Shown here: positions 27,801 to 35,694 of the stretch, one piece after another | How the letters are laid out: each line of letters begins with the position of its first letter | How positions within the stretch are numbered: position 1 is the first letter of the stretch | Assembly: GCA_964236735.1 (NCBI GenBank) | Contig: CAXSFM010000005.1 | Coordinates: 186,001 to 250,000 of the forward strand | DNA length: 64,000 nucleotides | Origin: JAIVJG01 sp964236735 | Lineage (GTDB): Bacteria > Acidobacteriota > Blastocatellia > Pyrinomonadales > Pyrinomonadaceae | Direction: 5' to 3' | The notes under the pieces: generated by a model | Told to the model about the DNA's origin: nothing | What the model saw: only the letters and a program-made list of their open reading frames with translations | Database searches by the model: none | Made by a program: the position numbers and the translations under genes

Positions 27801-28325
27801 CCAGAGAATCTCGCCTCGCCCATTCAACGCAACGCCACGATCTCCTTGACGCTGCTTGATCCGGCTGTCAGTTCTTCAACCGCGCAGAACCGGACGCGCA
27901 ACCTGACCTCCGATCCGGCGAACAACTCCACCTTCGGCACGCTCTCGATTCGTCGCACGGTGACGAACAACACGGGCGCGGCGGTGACGCGACTGCGCTT
28001 CCGCATCGTGGACATCACCACGTTCCCATCACCGGGTGGCGGCGTGGCCGACCTCCGCGCGCGGACTTCCACGCCGCCGGCGACAGTCGTCATCACAGGG
28101 CCGAATCCGGCCTGCCCCGCCAATGTCTGCCCGTTGATGGCGACGACGCTTGAGACGACCATCGCGCAGCCGAACGGCGGCGGTATCAACTCGTCACTCG
28201 CGGCGGGGACGGTGACGTTGGGCACGCCGCTCCCGAACGGCCTGTCAATCAACGTCGAGTTCCTGCTCGGCGTGCAGCAGACGGGCACTTTCCGCTTCTT
28301 CGTCAACATCGAGGCGTTGCCCTAA
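24858..28325 (+). CDS. Large secreted protein with lamin-tail domain
   Basis: The start is ATG 24858 after AAAGGA; an upstream ATG at 24822 lacks a site. The first 40 residues form a long export signal ending in APVAIAQ. The mature protein (about 1115 residues) has a large beta-rich N-terminal region that includes GAFPPDSMGTVGPTQFVVF and a WILLIIDVPSGG segment. A TIG-like section follows near 690-780, then a lamin-tail domain (PVLISEFRFRGSAGGNDEFIEVYNNTN). The composition is rich in Gly, Thr, Ala and Asn, as expected outside the cell. There is no visible anchor or sorting motif. Its exact role is unknown; adhesion or matrix binding is a guess. Confidence 0.8.
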   Translation: MKRKTNPLSSAFISHRASRGYVAVALCAMMLLYTAAPVAIAQRRAAIRVRAGSEATPAANTTRAKESSRETENERRREGIAARARMKVAAQKTHLIRNKTGNGYEVGVPTTGAVGVERTTADIMQSQSYIAEVERTPRLMLEHDLPSREGLPQNPDAKPVASTSTSPVTGNKVITLKPATSTRGVRGGITPAPPASGVPSADAPQTVSTPNFTGATLAETGAFPPDSMGTVGPTQFVVFVNGRLRTFNKTTGTADGVLNVDPDVFFNPVLTPPASSNFTSDPQVRYDRLSGRWILLIIDVPSGGTVPNRILLAVSDAASAGTISASTVFTFFFVQQDTVGGIPSTDEFLDYPSLGVDAQALYIGGNMFGATSGSFIGTSGFVIRKSSVLGAGPVVTTAFRNLAAGAGAGPESPRGVDNYDPASNEGYFIGPDNASFSTIMLRRVSDPGGTPSISGNIAITVSTTTSPNRVEHLGNTGGAAGNLDSLDDRFFAAHIRNGRLWTAHNFRVSASGVASTSATTARNSVRWYEFNGIRSTDNGGTPVVVQSGTIFDSAATRAAARQYWIPTVMVSGQGHSAFGYSTAGTPNPIDAATNGRLRTDTLGTTQAVALYTNATGNTYNPPSDPGGSFGRRWGDYSFTSLDPQDDMTMWTIQEFCNATNSYGVRIVKLLAPPPASPNDVSQPSIPPGQASVSVVVTGTSVNGSEFYDPGANLAAPALPFNHITATVSGGVTVNSVTYTDPTHVTLNLNTTAATLGPKNITITNPDGQSTTTNNVIYVGAAPPSPVLISEFRFRGSAGGNDEFIEVYNNTNSPITVADSGAGTGYAVVATNATGTNSTRFVIPNGTVIPARGHYLGTNNGATGYSLGAYATGDTTYASGIVDGGGIAVFNTTVAANFSTATRLDAVGFGGITGTTLFTEGTPLTPTGGITTAGVEISFVRNMTSASSGLPQDNNDNNSDFAFVATNGAVISARQSTLGAPGPENLASPIQRNATISLTLLDPAVSSSTAQNRTRNLTSDPANNSTFGTLSIRRTVTNNTGAAVTRLRFRIVDITTFPSPGGGVADLRARTSTPPATVVITGPNPACPANVCPLMATTLETTIAQPNGGGINSSLAAGTVTLGTPLPNGLSINVEFLLGVQQTGTFRFFVNIEALP

Positions 28326-28373
28326 TCGTTTAGATTTAGGCAACACCTCGCGCCCTGACGCGGGATTACAAGA

Positions 28374-28415
28374 AGAGAGGGCGTCCGAGCAGATAAGTTC
28401 GGACGCCCTCTCTTT
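28374..28415 (+). terminator. Rho-independent terminator after the secreted protein
   Basis: GAGAGGGCGTCCGA pairs with TCGGACGCCCTCTC around a short loop, followed directly by TTTTT. Confidence 0.9.
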
Positions 28416-28855
28416 TTCATCTATGCGATGCCCTGCGCTATCAAGCGACTGTCCGCGCCCAACGCGCGTTCACAATTTTTGCCAGCTATAGAGTAGTAAG
28501 GAGGGATGGGCAAGGATGAAGGGCGATGAGTAGGAAGTCGTTTCAACTCGACACTTCTTTTTCTGTCCCTCTCCACACATCATCCGTTTTATCTTGTCAG
28601 TGCATTTGAATTCGCTTATCATCGCCCCTGCGTTTGACAGGGGACGCTTTGACATAAGCCTCGCTGGACGCGCACGAGTCGTCCAGCCGACCTCTCATCC
28701 TCGGCCTTTATCCGATACGACAAATGTGGCGCTCGCCCTTCTTGTGCGGCGACGCTTTCACCAACGCTCGATCTCGACGCGGCGCGCTCGAAAAGTCTGC
28801 TTCGCCTTGAATCGAGTTTCACAACCGACCGCAAGCCTTGTAGGGAGAATGCGAA
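28416..28855. other. Gene-free stretch upstream of the bactofilin
   Basis: About 440 bases without a frame that can be supported. Frames on both strands are short, start without ribosome-binding sites and have unremarkable composition. Presumably it is the bactofilin promoter and leader. Confidence 0.4.
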
Positions 28856-29638
28856 ATGTTTAGACCGGGAAAAAATCCGAAAGATCAAACACACCCAGAT
28901 GACACGGCTGACCACACGCCGCAACAACAACAGCAGCAATCCACTTCGTCCTATAACAGCAGCGCCGGCAGCGCCGGTTACGGCTCAAGCTCCGCGAGCG
29001 GCGGTGGCTCGACAGCAACAGACTATAATCAATCGGCGGTCAACACGCCGACCACCGGTCGCGCCGTCACTGAGAGCGAGTCTCTGGCGCGTGACATCAA
29101 AGAAGGCACGCTGACCGGCTTCGTCGGCAACGGCACTTCACTGACGGGCGAGGCCAGCTTCAAAGGAATGCTCCGCGTGGACGGGCATCTCTCAGGCCGC
29201 GTCTCTTCGCAGGACGGCACGCTCATCGTCTCGACCAACGGCAAAGTTGACGCTAACCTCGAAGTCGCCGTGGCGCAGATTTACGGCACCGTCACCGGCG
29301 ACATCATCGCCACCAAGCGCATCGAGATGGGTCGCGTCTCGCGCGTCACCGGCAACATCCAGACGCCCGCGCTCGTCATCGAAAGCGGCGCGATCTTCGA
29401 GGGCAGTTGCCGCATGGCGCAGCCCAAAGAAGCCGCCGACAACAAACAGTCATCGAGTATGAAGACTGACGGCACGGCGTCTTCTTCCGCCGCCGCGACA
29501 TCAAGCTCCGCGGCTTCTCCTTCATCCTCGTCTTCGACCGGCGCGTCTTCAGCGTCGAGAGACGCGGGCAAGAGCAGCAGCAGTAGCAGCACGCCAGAGG
29601 TCAAAAGCGCTACTGGCACTGACGCCGCCGCGAGTTGA
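28856..29638 (+). CDS. Bactofilin
   Basis: Cytoskeletal protein that polymerises through a right-handed beta-helix without nucleotides. GGGAG lies upstream of ATG 28856. Residues 1-75 are a disordered Gln/Ser/Gly-rich N-terminus. The bactofilin core spans about 78-190 (LTGFVGNGTSLTGEASF, RVDGHLSGRVSSQDG, ANLEVAVAQIYGTVTGDI, GAIFEGSCRM). The tail from 195 is almost entirely Ser, Ala and Thr. The tail is much longer than in compact bactofilins and may set membrane or partner binding. It stands alone, between terminators, with no M23 peptidase neighbour. Confidence 0.92.
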   Translation: MFRPGKNPKDQTHPDDTADHTPQQQQQQSTSSYNSSAGSAGYGSSSASGGGSTATDYNQSAVNTPTTGRAVTESESLARDIKEGTLTGFVGNGTSLTGEASFKGMLRVDGHLSGRVSSQDGTLIVSTNGKVDANLEVAVAQIYGTVTGDIIATKRIEMGRVSRVTGNIQTPALVIESGAIFEGSCRMAQPKEAADNKQSSSMKTDGTASSSAAATSSSAASPSSSSSTGASSASRDAGKSSSSSSTPEVKSATGTDAAAS

Positions 29639-29680
29639 CACGCGCCAGACGGCGCACGCGCCAAGACGCGCGAGGTAGAG

Positions 29681-29736
29681 AAAGCTTCTCGAAGGATGGA
29701 CTCTGTTAAAGTCTTCCTTCGAGAAGCTTCGTTTTA
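29681..29736 (+). terminator. Terminator after the bactofilin gene
   Basis: AAGCTTCTCGAAGGA pairs with TCCTTCGAGAAGCTT across a loop of about 20 nt, followed by CGTTTTAA. Confidence 0.75.
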
Positions 29737-29798
29737 AGCAGGCGGGTAAAAGTTTTCAAGGCGTTAATATTGCAAAGGTGGCGATGTTTTCGGGAGCT

Positions 29799-29833
29799 TC
29801 ACTTTTGCCTTTTGCCTTTATACTTTTGCCTTC
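29799..29833. repeat. TTTTGCC heptad tract (single arm)
   Basis: Four to five 7-nt units of TTTTGCC or TTTATAC type upstream of korA. Only one clear arm is present, so it may be a decayed copy of the palindrome family seen at 33901-34002. Confidence 0.7.
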
Positions 29834-29943
29834 CCGCTTATAAGTTTGGGTTCGCGCGGCGCGGCTGTTAAAATGCGCGCCAGAGTTTGATCGCCCGCAA
29901 AGCTATAAATCCCACGGACACCGAAGGATCATCCGAAAAGATT

Positions 29944-31812
29944 ATGAGCGCTATCATTGACACACCACCCATCACAGAGCTTGAGAGAAACGTCGAGGAA
30001 GTCGAGACCGTCACCATTCGCTTCGCCGGCGACTCCGGCGACGGAATGCAACTGACGGGGACGCAGTTCACGAACACCTCCGCCGTCCTCGGCAACGACA
30101 TCTCGACCTTGCCCGACTTCCCCGCGGAGATACGCGCGCCTGCCGGTTCACTTCCCGGCGTCTCCGGCTTCCAACTCAACTTTTCGAGCCGCGACATCCG
30201 CACGCCCGGCGACCAGCCGAACGTCCTCGTCGCGATGAACCCCGCCGCGCTCAAAGTTAACTTGTCAGACCTCGAAGACGGCGGCACGATCATCGTCAAC
30301 ACGGACGAGTTCAACAAAGAGAATTTGAAGAAAGCCGCCTACGCCGTCAGCCCGCTCGAAGACGAGACGCTCAAAGGCTATCGCGTCCATCGCTTGCCGA
30401 TTACGACTCTGAACATCCGCGCGCTGCAAGAGGCGGGCGTCAAGCTGTCGCGCAAGGAGATGGATCGCTGCAAAAATTTCTTCGCGCTCGGCGTGCTCTA
30501 CTGGCTCTACGACCGCCCGATGGAAGGCTCGCTCGAATGGGTCAGGACGAAATTCGCGAAACTGCCGGAAGTCGCGCGCGCGAATGAAATCGCCTTGAAG
30601 ACCGGCTACAATTTCGCCGACACGACGGAAGTTTTCACAACGCACTACACGGTGCGGAAGGCCGTCATCGCGCCGGGCAAGTACCGCAAGATTACCGGAA
30701 ACGAAGCGACGGCCATCGGTTTCGTCGCGGCGTCGCAACTCTCCGGTCGCCCGCTCTTCTACGGCTCGTATCCGATTACGCCCGCGTCCGACATCCTGCA
30801 TGAACTCGCGCGCCACAAAAATTTCGGCGTCAAAACTTTTCAGGCTGAAGATGAAATCGCGGCGGTCTGCGCGGCCATCGGCGCATCTTTCACCGGACAC
30901 ATCGGTTTGACGGGCACGAGCGGCCCCGGCGTCGCGCTCAAACAGGAAGCTATCGGCCTCGCCGTGATGACCGAGTTGCCGCTCGTCATCATCAACGTCC
31001 AGCGCGGCGGCCCGTCAACAGGTTTGCCGACGAAGACCGAGCAGGCCGATTTGTTTCAAGCCGTGTGGGGCAGAAACGGCGAGTGCCCCGCAATTGTGAT
31101 TGCGCCCGCGACGCCCGCTGATTGCTTCGACATGGCGATTGAGGCCGTGCGCCTCGCCTTCAAATACATGACGCCGGTCTTCTATCTCTCGGACGGCTAT
31201 CTCGCGAACGGCGCGGAGCCGTGGCGTCTGCCCGCGATTGATGAGCTGCCGAAGATCGAAGTGAAGTTCGCAGACGAACCGGCAAACTTCCTGCCCTACA
31301 AGCGCGACGAAGCGACGCTTTCTCGCCCTTGGGCATTGCCCGGCACGCCCGGATTAGAGCATCGCGTCGGCGGCATCGAGAAACAGCACGAGACCGGCAA
31401 CGTCAACTACGATCCCGAAAACCATCACTTCATGGTGCTGCTGCGGCAGGCCAAAGTTGACCGCGCCGCGCAGGACATCCCAGACGTGGAAGTCTTCGGC
31501 GACCAGACCGGCAAAGTGCTCGTGCTCGGCTGGGGTTCGACCTACGGCTCGATCACGTCGGCGGTCGAGAAGTTGCGCGAAGAAGGCAAGTCGGTCTCAA
31601 GCGCGCATCTGCGACACCTCAACCCGTTCCCCTCGAACCTCGGCGAAGTCCTGCGCGGTTTTGAGAAGGTCATCATTCCTGAGATGAATCTCGGCCAACT
31701 CTGCACAATGATTCGCGCGAAATACCTGGTGGACGCCGTCGCCTTCTCGAAGGTCAAGGGACGCCCGTTCCAGATACGCGAGATTATGCGGAAGGTCGAA
31801 GAGTATCTGTGA
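29944..31812 (+). CDS. korA: 2-oxoacid:ferredoxin oxidoreductase, alpha subunit (fused gamma-alpha)
   Basis: Part of a coenzyme A-acylating 2-oxoacid:ferredoxin oxidoreductase, most likely acting on 2-oxoglutarate. ATG 29944 is chosen; the longer frame has no ribosome-binding site. Residues about 20-195 are the gamma-type domain (IRFAGDSGDGMQLTGTQF). From about 215 the alpha pyrimidine-binding domain follows (ATAIGFVAASQLSGR, YPITPASDILHEL, GTSGPGVALKQEA, QRGGPSTGLPTKTEQADL). The C-terminal region after about 540 is the transketolase-C-like part. Length 622 fits the fused Kor type. The beta subunit gene lies after one intervening gene. Pyruvate or branched-chain oxoacids cannot be excluded as substrate. 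Confidence 0.92.
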   Translation: MSAIIDTPPITELERNVEEVETVTIRFAGDSGDGMQLTGTQFTNTSAVLGNDISTLPDFPAEIRAPAGSLPGVSGFQLNFSSRDIRTPGDQPNVLVAMNPAALKVNLSDLEDGGTIIVNTDEFNKENLKKAAYAVSPLEDETLKGYRVHRLPITTLNIRALQEAGVKLSRKEMDRCKNFFALGVLYWLYDRPMEGSLEWVRTKFAKLPEVARANEIALKTGYNFADTTEVFTTHYTVRKAVIAPGKYRKITGNEATAIGFVAASQLSGRPLFYGSYPITPASDILHELARHKNFGVKTFQAEDEIAAVCAAIGASFTGHIGLTGTSGPGVALKQEAIGLAVMTELPLVIINVQRGGPSTGLPTKTEQADLFQAVWGRNGECPAIVIAPATPADCFDMAIEAVRLAFKYMTPVFYLSDGYLANGAEPWRLPAIDELPKIEVKFADEPANFLPYKRDEATLSRPWALPGTPGLEHRVGGIEKQHETGNVNYDPENHHFMVLLRQAKVDRAAQDIPDVEVFGDQTGKVLVLGWGSTYGSITSAVEKLREEGKSVSSAHLRHLNPFPSNLGEVLRGFEKVIIPEMNLGQLCTMIRAKYLVDAVAFSKVKGRPFQIREIMRKVEEYL

Positions 31813-31828
31813 GGCAAGGACGTTGACG

Positions 31829-32473
31829 ATGAAGGCTTCCGCTCCAACCATTGACGCGCGTTCGATTCACGACGTGTATGCGGAAGGCGTGCGCTATTTT
31901 ATGGGCGAGGGAAACATCAACCGCGCGCTCGCGCAACTCTCCGCCGATTTGGAGCGACACGGCATCGAGTACATGGTCATCGGCGCGGTCGCTCTGATGG
32001 CTTACGGCTATCCGCGCTTCACCGAAGACATTGATTTAGTGTTGACGAAGGAAGGTCTCGAAACTTTTCACCGCGAACTGGTCGGACTCGGATACGTGCC
32101 CGCGTTTCAGGGAGCGCGCAAGAAATTTCGCGCGACGCAGAGCGGTGTTCCCGTCGAGTTCATCAGCGCAGGCGAATATCCCGGCGACGGCCAGCCGAAG
32201 CCCGTCAGTTTTCCAGACCCCGCCGATGCTTCGATTGACATTGACGGCGTGCGAATCGCGACCATTGAGTGTCTTGTGGAACTCAAGCTCGCCTCCGGCA
32301 TGACCGCGCCAGACCGTCTCAAAGATTTGGCGGACGTGCAGGAGTTAATCAAGTTTCGCGGCCTCACGTCCGACTTCGCCGGCGCGCTCGATCCTTACGT
32401 GCGCGAGCAATATTTGCGTCTGTGGGAGGCTATCCAACAAGGCCAGCACAGGGACGACGAGAGCGAAAGTTAA
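31829..32473 (+). CDS. Nucleotidyltransferase-fold protein between korA and korB
   Basis: A 214-residue protein starting 16 bases after korA, with AAGGA placed eight bases before ATG 31829. Residues about 48-75 hold the nucleotidyltransferase signature: MVIGAVALMAYGYPRFTEDI followed by DLVL, with an Asp-x-Asp pair. The region resembles the DUF6036/AbiEii-type group. The later DIDGVRIATIECLVELKLAS continues the fold. Such proteins include toxins and AMP-transferases. No partner antitoxin (HEPN or regulator) gene is adjacent. Its position inside the korA-korB unit is unusual, and a regulatory role on the enzyme is only a guess. Confidence 0.78.
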   Translation: MKASAPTIDARSIHDVYAEGVRYFMGEGNINRALAQLSADLERHGIEYMVIGAVALMAYGYPRFTEDIDLVLTKEGLETFHRELVGLGYVPAFQGARKKFRATQSGVPVEFISAGEYPGDGQPKPVSFPDPADASIDIDGVRIATIECLVELKLASGMTAPDRLKDLADVQELIKFRGLTSDFAGALDPYVREQYLRLWEAIQQGQHRDDESES

Positions 32474-32544
32474 CGATTATTATTCAAGTCAGTTGGTAAT
32501 AATCTGTCGGAGTGATCCGTAAATTGTTCGAGAGGAAACAAACG

Positions 32545-33708
32545 ATGAGCAGCAACGGAAACGGCACGAACGAAAATGAAATGGAGATGGACGGCGCGCT
32601 GGTGGATGAAGGCGCGGGCGGCGGAAACGTGTCGGGCGGCGGCCCTTCGCCGGAGAGCGAGCCGGGTTCGGTCGTAGCGGGCGCTCCTGCTCCGCCGCCG
32701 GGCAAGTTGACGAAGGCTGATTTCACTTCGGATCAGGAAGTGCGCTGGTGTCCGGGCTGCGGCGACTACGCCATCTTGAACAACGTGCAGAAGGTGATGC
32801 CGGAACTTGGCGTGCCGCGCGAGAAGGTCGTCTTCGTCAGCGGCATCGGTTGCTCGTCGCGGTTTCCGTACTACATGAACACCTACGGCTTCCACTCGAT
32901 TCACGGTCGCGCGCCGGCCATCGCAACAGGGATAAAGTCGTCGAACCCGGAGTTGAGCGTGTGGGTCATCACCGGCGACGGCGACGCGCTCTCCATCGGC
33001 GGCAACCATTTCATGCACGCCATCCGTCGCAATCTCGACATCAACTACATCCTCTTCAACAATCGCATCTACGGTTTGACGAAAGGGCAATACAGCCCGA
33101 CGAGTGAGTTCGGCAAGAAGACGAAGTCCACGCCGATGGGCGTCATTGATTATCCGATCAATCCTGCGTCGCTCGCCATCGCGTCGGAGGCGACGTTCGT
33201 CGCGCGCTCGATAGACATAGACGTGAAGCATCTCGGCGCGACCGTGCAGGCGGCGGCGCGTCACAAAGGCATCTCGTTCGTCGAGGTCTATCAAAACTGC
33301 AATATCTTCAACGACAACGCCTTTGATTCATTCGCCGAGCGCAGCGTACGCGCTGAAAACGTCCTCTATCTTGAGCACGGCCAGCCGATGGTCTTCGGCA
33401 AGAATAGAGACCGTGGCATCCGCATGAACGGCACGCTGCCCGAAGTCATTCAACTCGGCAGCGAGACGGGCTTAAATGAAAACGACGCGCTCGTCCACGA
33501 CGCGCACGAGCGAGACCCTTCCGTCGCCTTCATGCTCGCGCGCATGGAGCACCCGGCGTTCCCGCAACCCGTCGGCATCTTCCGTGACGTGCAGCGCGAA
33601 ACTTACGAAAACCTGCTCGCACAACAGATAGAAACTGCCATCGCGCAGAAGGGTGCGGGCAGCCTCGAAAAACTCATCAACAGCGGCGAGATGTGGACGG
33701 TTGATTAG
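32545..33708 (+). CDS. korB: 2-oxoacid:ferredoxin oxidoreductase, beta subunit
   Basis: Thiamine diphosphate-binding beta subunit partner of KorA. ATG 32545 follows GAGAGGAAAC; a longer frame from 32512 lacks a site. Residues about 1-55 are a Gly/Glu/Asn/Pro-rich extension not typical of the family. The core has RWCPGCGDYAILNN, FVSGIGCSSRFPYYM, the ThDP-binding TGDGDALSIGGNHF and YGLTKGQYSPTS. The VEVYQNCNIFND segment carries one of the family cysteines. Length 387 is longer than the usual 280-340, mainly because of the N-terminal extension. Ferredoxin would be the electron acceptor. Confidence 0.92.
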   Translation: MSSNGNGTNENEMEMDGALVDEGAGGGNVSGGGPSPESEPGSVVAGAPAPPPGKLTKADFTSDQEVRWCPGCGDYAILNNVQKVMPELGVPREKVVFVSGIGCSSRFPYYMNTYGFHSIHGRAPAIATGIKSSNPELSVWVITGDGDALSIGGNHFMHAIRRNLDINYILFNNRIYGLTKGQYSPTSEFGKKTKSTPMGVIDYPINPASLAIASEATFVARSIDIDVKHLGATVQAAARHKGISFVEVYQNCNIFNDNAFDSFAERSVRAENVLYLEHGQPMVFGKNRDRGIRMNGTLPEVIQLGSETGLNENDALVHDAHERDPSVAFMLARMEHPAFPQPVGIFRDVQRETYENLLAQQIETAIAQKGAGSLEKLINSGEMWTVD

Positions 33709-33900
33709 CGATTTTCGATGTCTGCGTTTCTTAACTGCAATGCAATGTGTTTGCAACCAAGCATTTGCGAAGCATGGGTATGATGTTCATGTTCAGAGCG
33801 GGCAACGAATCTTCCTTCTGGGAATGAGTGAAACTTTGGGGCAGGCCACGCGAGTGGCTTTGAGGCGGCAGGCTTATGGGGGGCCTGTCGCCTCTTCTTT

Positions 33901-34002
33901 TTGCAAAGGCAAAAGGTACAAGTGAAGGTCAGGGCGCGTGCAGCCTGTTTTCACTTTTGCCTTTTGCCTCTTACCTTTTTACTTTTGCTTTTTGCCTTGC
34001 TT
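33901..34002. repeat. TTTTGCC heptad palindrome overlapping a gene end
   Basis: The left arm reads GCAAAGGCAAAAGG. The right arm is a long run of TTTTGCC-type 7-nt units. The minus-strand 103-residue gene ends inside the right arm, so its last ten or so residues and its stop are repeat-encoded. Confidence 0.82.
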
Positions 34003-34282
34003 TGAACACTCGCTCGCCGCCTGATTCTCCAAGTGGTTGCCTTGCGGGAATCGCGGCTGGTACGGATGGTGAGTTATCGCTTGGCGCTTCACCGTCGCTC
34101 GCAACTTGCTGCGACGATTCGTCATTAAAAAATTTGCTCGCGCTCTTACGCCGCCCGCTCAGTGCCGGCGTGGTTTGTTCATCCTCTGTGGATTTGCTTA
34201 AAGGGCTGCGCTCGTCGCCCATCTGTTGACCGCGTCGCTGGTCTGGAATGCCCGCTTTGCTTTGCGCTTTTTTGCTGACCAT
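33971..34282 (-). CDS. Small charged, disordered protein (103 aa)
   Basis: ATG 34282 is preceded by AGAGGAGAC, a strong ribosome-binding site, which is the main reason to accept the gene. The predicted protein is rich in Ser, Lys, Arg, Gln and Glu with few hydrophobics (KAQSKAGIPDQRRGQQMGDE) and no membrane span, so it is probably intrinsically disordered. The C-terminus KARQKAKVKR is encoded by a heptad repeat. No family is recognised. It is the last gene of the minus-strand run that includes the antiporter and Lon. Confidence 0.6.
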   Translation of the reverse strand: MVSKKAQSKAGIPDQRRGQQMGDERSPLSKSTEDEQTTPALSGRRKSASKFFNDESSQQVASDGEAPSDNSPSVPAAIPARQPLGESGGERVFKARQKAKVKR

Positions 34283-34347
34283 CACTGCTGTCTCCTCTGT
34301 TGTTCAAGTCGCTCACAACTGACGCGCGTTGCTGCTGTTGATGATGT

Positions 34348-35670
34348 TTACTCCGCAGCCTCGGCGCGTGTCTCTCGATTCGATTTCTTCTTCGCCTGAC
34401 GCGGCGTGCGCTCAAGCGACCACTTGAGCAGCGGCGGCGTGACGAGCGTCGTGATAATGACCATCAGGACGATTGCGCCGAACGTCTCCGCGCCGACGAC
34501 GGGCTCGCTTGAGCCGCGACCATCGGGAAACAAGAGCGTCGCGCCAAGACCCGCGAAAATCAGTCCGACTTCTCCGCGCGGAATCATCCCTAAACCTACA
34601 GCCAGACGATTCGCCTTGCGCTCAAGCACGCCGAGCGAGCAGACCTGCTTGCCAATAATCGCCGCCAACGTCAACGCCAGCGCGAAGCCGAGCACGTCGA
34701 GACGCGCGAAAACACGCAGGTCAACTTTCAATCCCATCAACACGAAAAAGACGGGCACGAGCAGCGCGCTCACCGGCGCGAGCAATTCCGTCAGCGTCCG
34801 CTCGCCGCGTTTGACGAACGACTCGAAGTGGACTTCCTCGAGCGCCAGTCCGGCGGCGAATGCGCCGACGATGGGAGCGAGACCGGCAAGCGACGCGGCC
34901 CACGCGAGCATAAAGCAGAAGGCGATGGCGAACGCCACCAGCACGCCGCGACTCTCCATCCTTGAGCCTGCGCCGCGAAACAAATGCGGCACGACGAACT
35001 GCCCGACGAGAATCGCGCCCGCGAGAAACGCAACGGACTTCAACGCAATCAAGGCGACGCTTGAGAGTTGCAACGACTCGCCCGCCGCACCGCTCTTGAT
35101 CGCACCCGCGATGACGGCCAGCACGAGCAGCCCCATTACGTCGTCAATCACCGCCGCGCCGAGAATGATGCGCGACTCGCGATCACGCAGTCGCCCCAAA
35201 TCTTTCAGCACGCGCGCCGTGATGCCGACGCTCGTCGCGCACAGCGTCGCGCCGATGAAGACGTGCGCGAGCGTCGGCGCATTGGGGAGAAAATATACGG
35301 CGACCGCCCAGCCGAGAAAAAACGGGACGATGACGCCGAGCGTCGCCACCACAAGCGATGACCAGCCGACCTCTACCATCTCACGCAGATTCGTTTCCAG
35401 CCCGACCTCAAAGAGCAGCACGATGACGCCGATCTCTGCCAGCGCGTTGATGACCGCGTCCGTCCGCAGAATTTCGATGGAAGTGACGCCGAAGAGCGCG
35501 AGCGAGCCGACGAGAATGCCGCCGACAAGCTCGCCGAGCACCGCCGGTTGTTTGAGTTTCGAGAAAAGTTCGCCGCCGAGTTTCGCCACCAGCAGCATCA
35601 ACGCTATCGAGAGCAACACGAACGGGTCAAGCCCATGCACCGGCGCAGAAGAAGAATCCGCCACCATCAT
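34348..35670 (-). CDS. CPA2-type cation:proton antiporter
   Basis: A 440-residue inner-membrane protein with about 12 helices, belonging to the Kef/NapA-like CPA2 antiporters. Helix 5-6 carries GAAVIDDVMGLLVLA with the paired acidic residues D176 and D177 that bind the cation. Other landmarks are KLKQPAVLGELVGGILVG and ALAEIGVIVLLFEVGLETNL near the N-terminus. There is no TrkA-N regulatory domain, so it is the membrane part only. Exchange of Na+ or K+ for H+ is expected. It starts 24 bases after the lon stop and may share its message. Confidence 0.9.
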   Translation of the reverse strand: MMVADSSSAPVHGLDPFVLLSIALMLLVAKLGGELFSKLKQPAVLGELVGGILVGSLALFGVTSIEILRTDAVINALAEIGVIVLLFEVGLETNLREMVEVGWSSLVVATLGVIVPFFLGWAVAVYFLPNAPTLAHVFIGATLCATSVGITARVLKDLGRLRDRESRIILGAAVIDDVMGLLVLAVIAGAIKSGAAGESLQLSSVALIALKSVAFLAGAILVGQFVVPHLFRGAGSRMESRGVLVAFAIAFCFMLAWAASLAGLAPIVGAFAAGLALEEVHFESFVKRGERTLTELLAPVSALLVPVFFVLMGLKVDLRVFARLDVLGFALALTLAAIIGKQVCSLGVLERKANRLAVGLGMIPRGEVGLIFAGLGATLLFPDGRGSSEPVVGAETFGAIVLMVIITTLVTPPLLKWSLERTPRQAKKKSNRETRAEAAE

Positions 35671-35694
35671 CTGATGCCCCCGGCTACGACGAGT

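Noticed and set aside
25683..27827. A 714-codon frame on the minus strand opposite the large secreted protein
   Set aside because: It lies wholly antisense to a convincing gene with signal peptide and lamin-tail domain, is extremely Arg/Ala/Val-rich and matches no family. Long antisense frames are expected in GC-rich coding DNA.
28594..28863. An 89-codon plus-strand frame before the bactofilin
   Set aside because: No ribosome-binding site, arginine-rich random-looking composition, and it overlaps the bactofilin start.
34406..35674. A 422-codon plus-strand frame opposite the antiporter
   Set aside because: Ser/Thr/Pro/Ala-rich translation without motifs, fully antisense to a clear 12-helix CPA2 antiporter.
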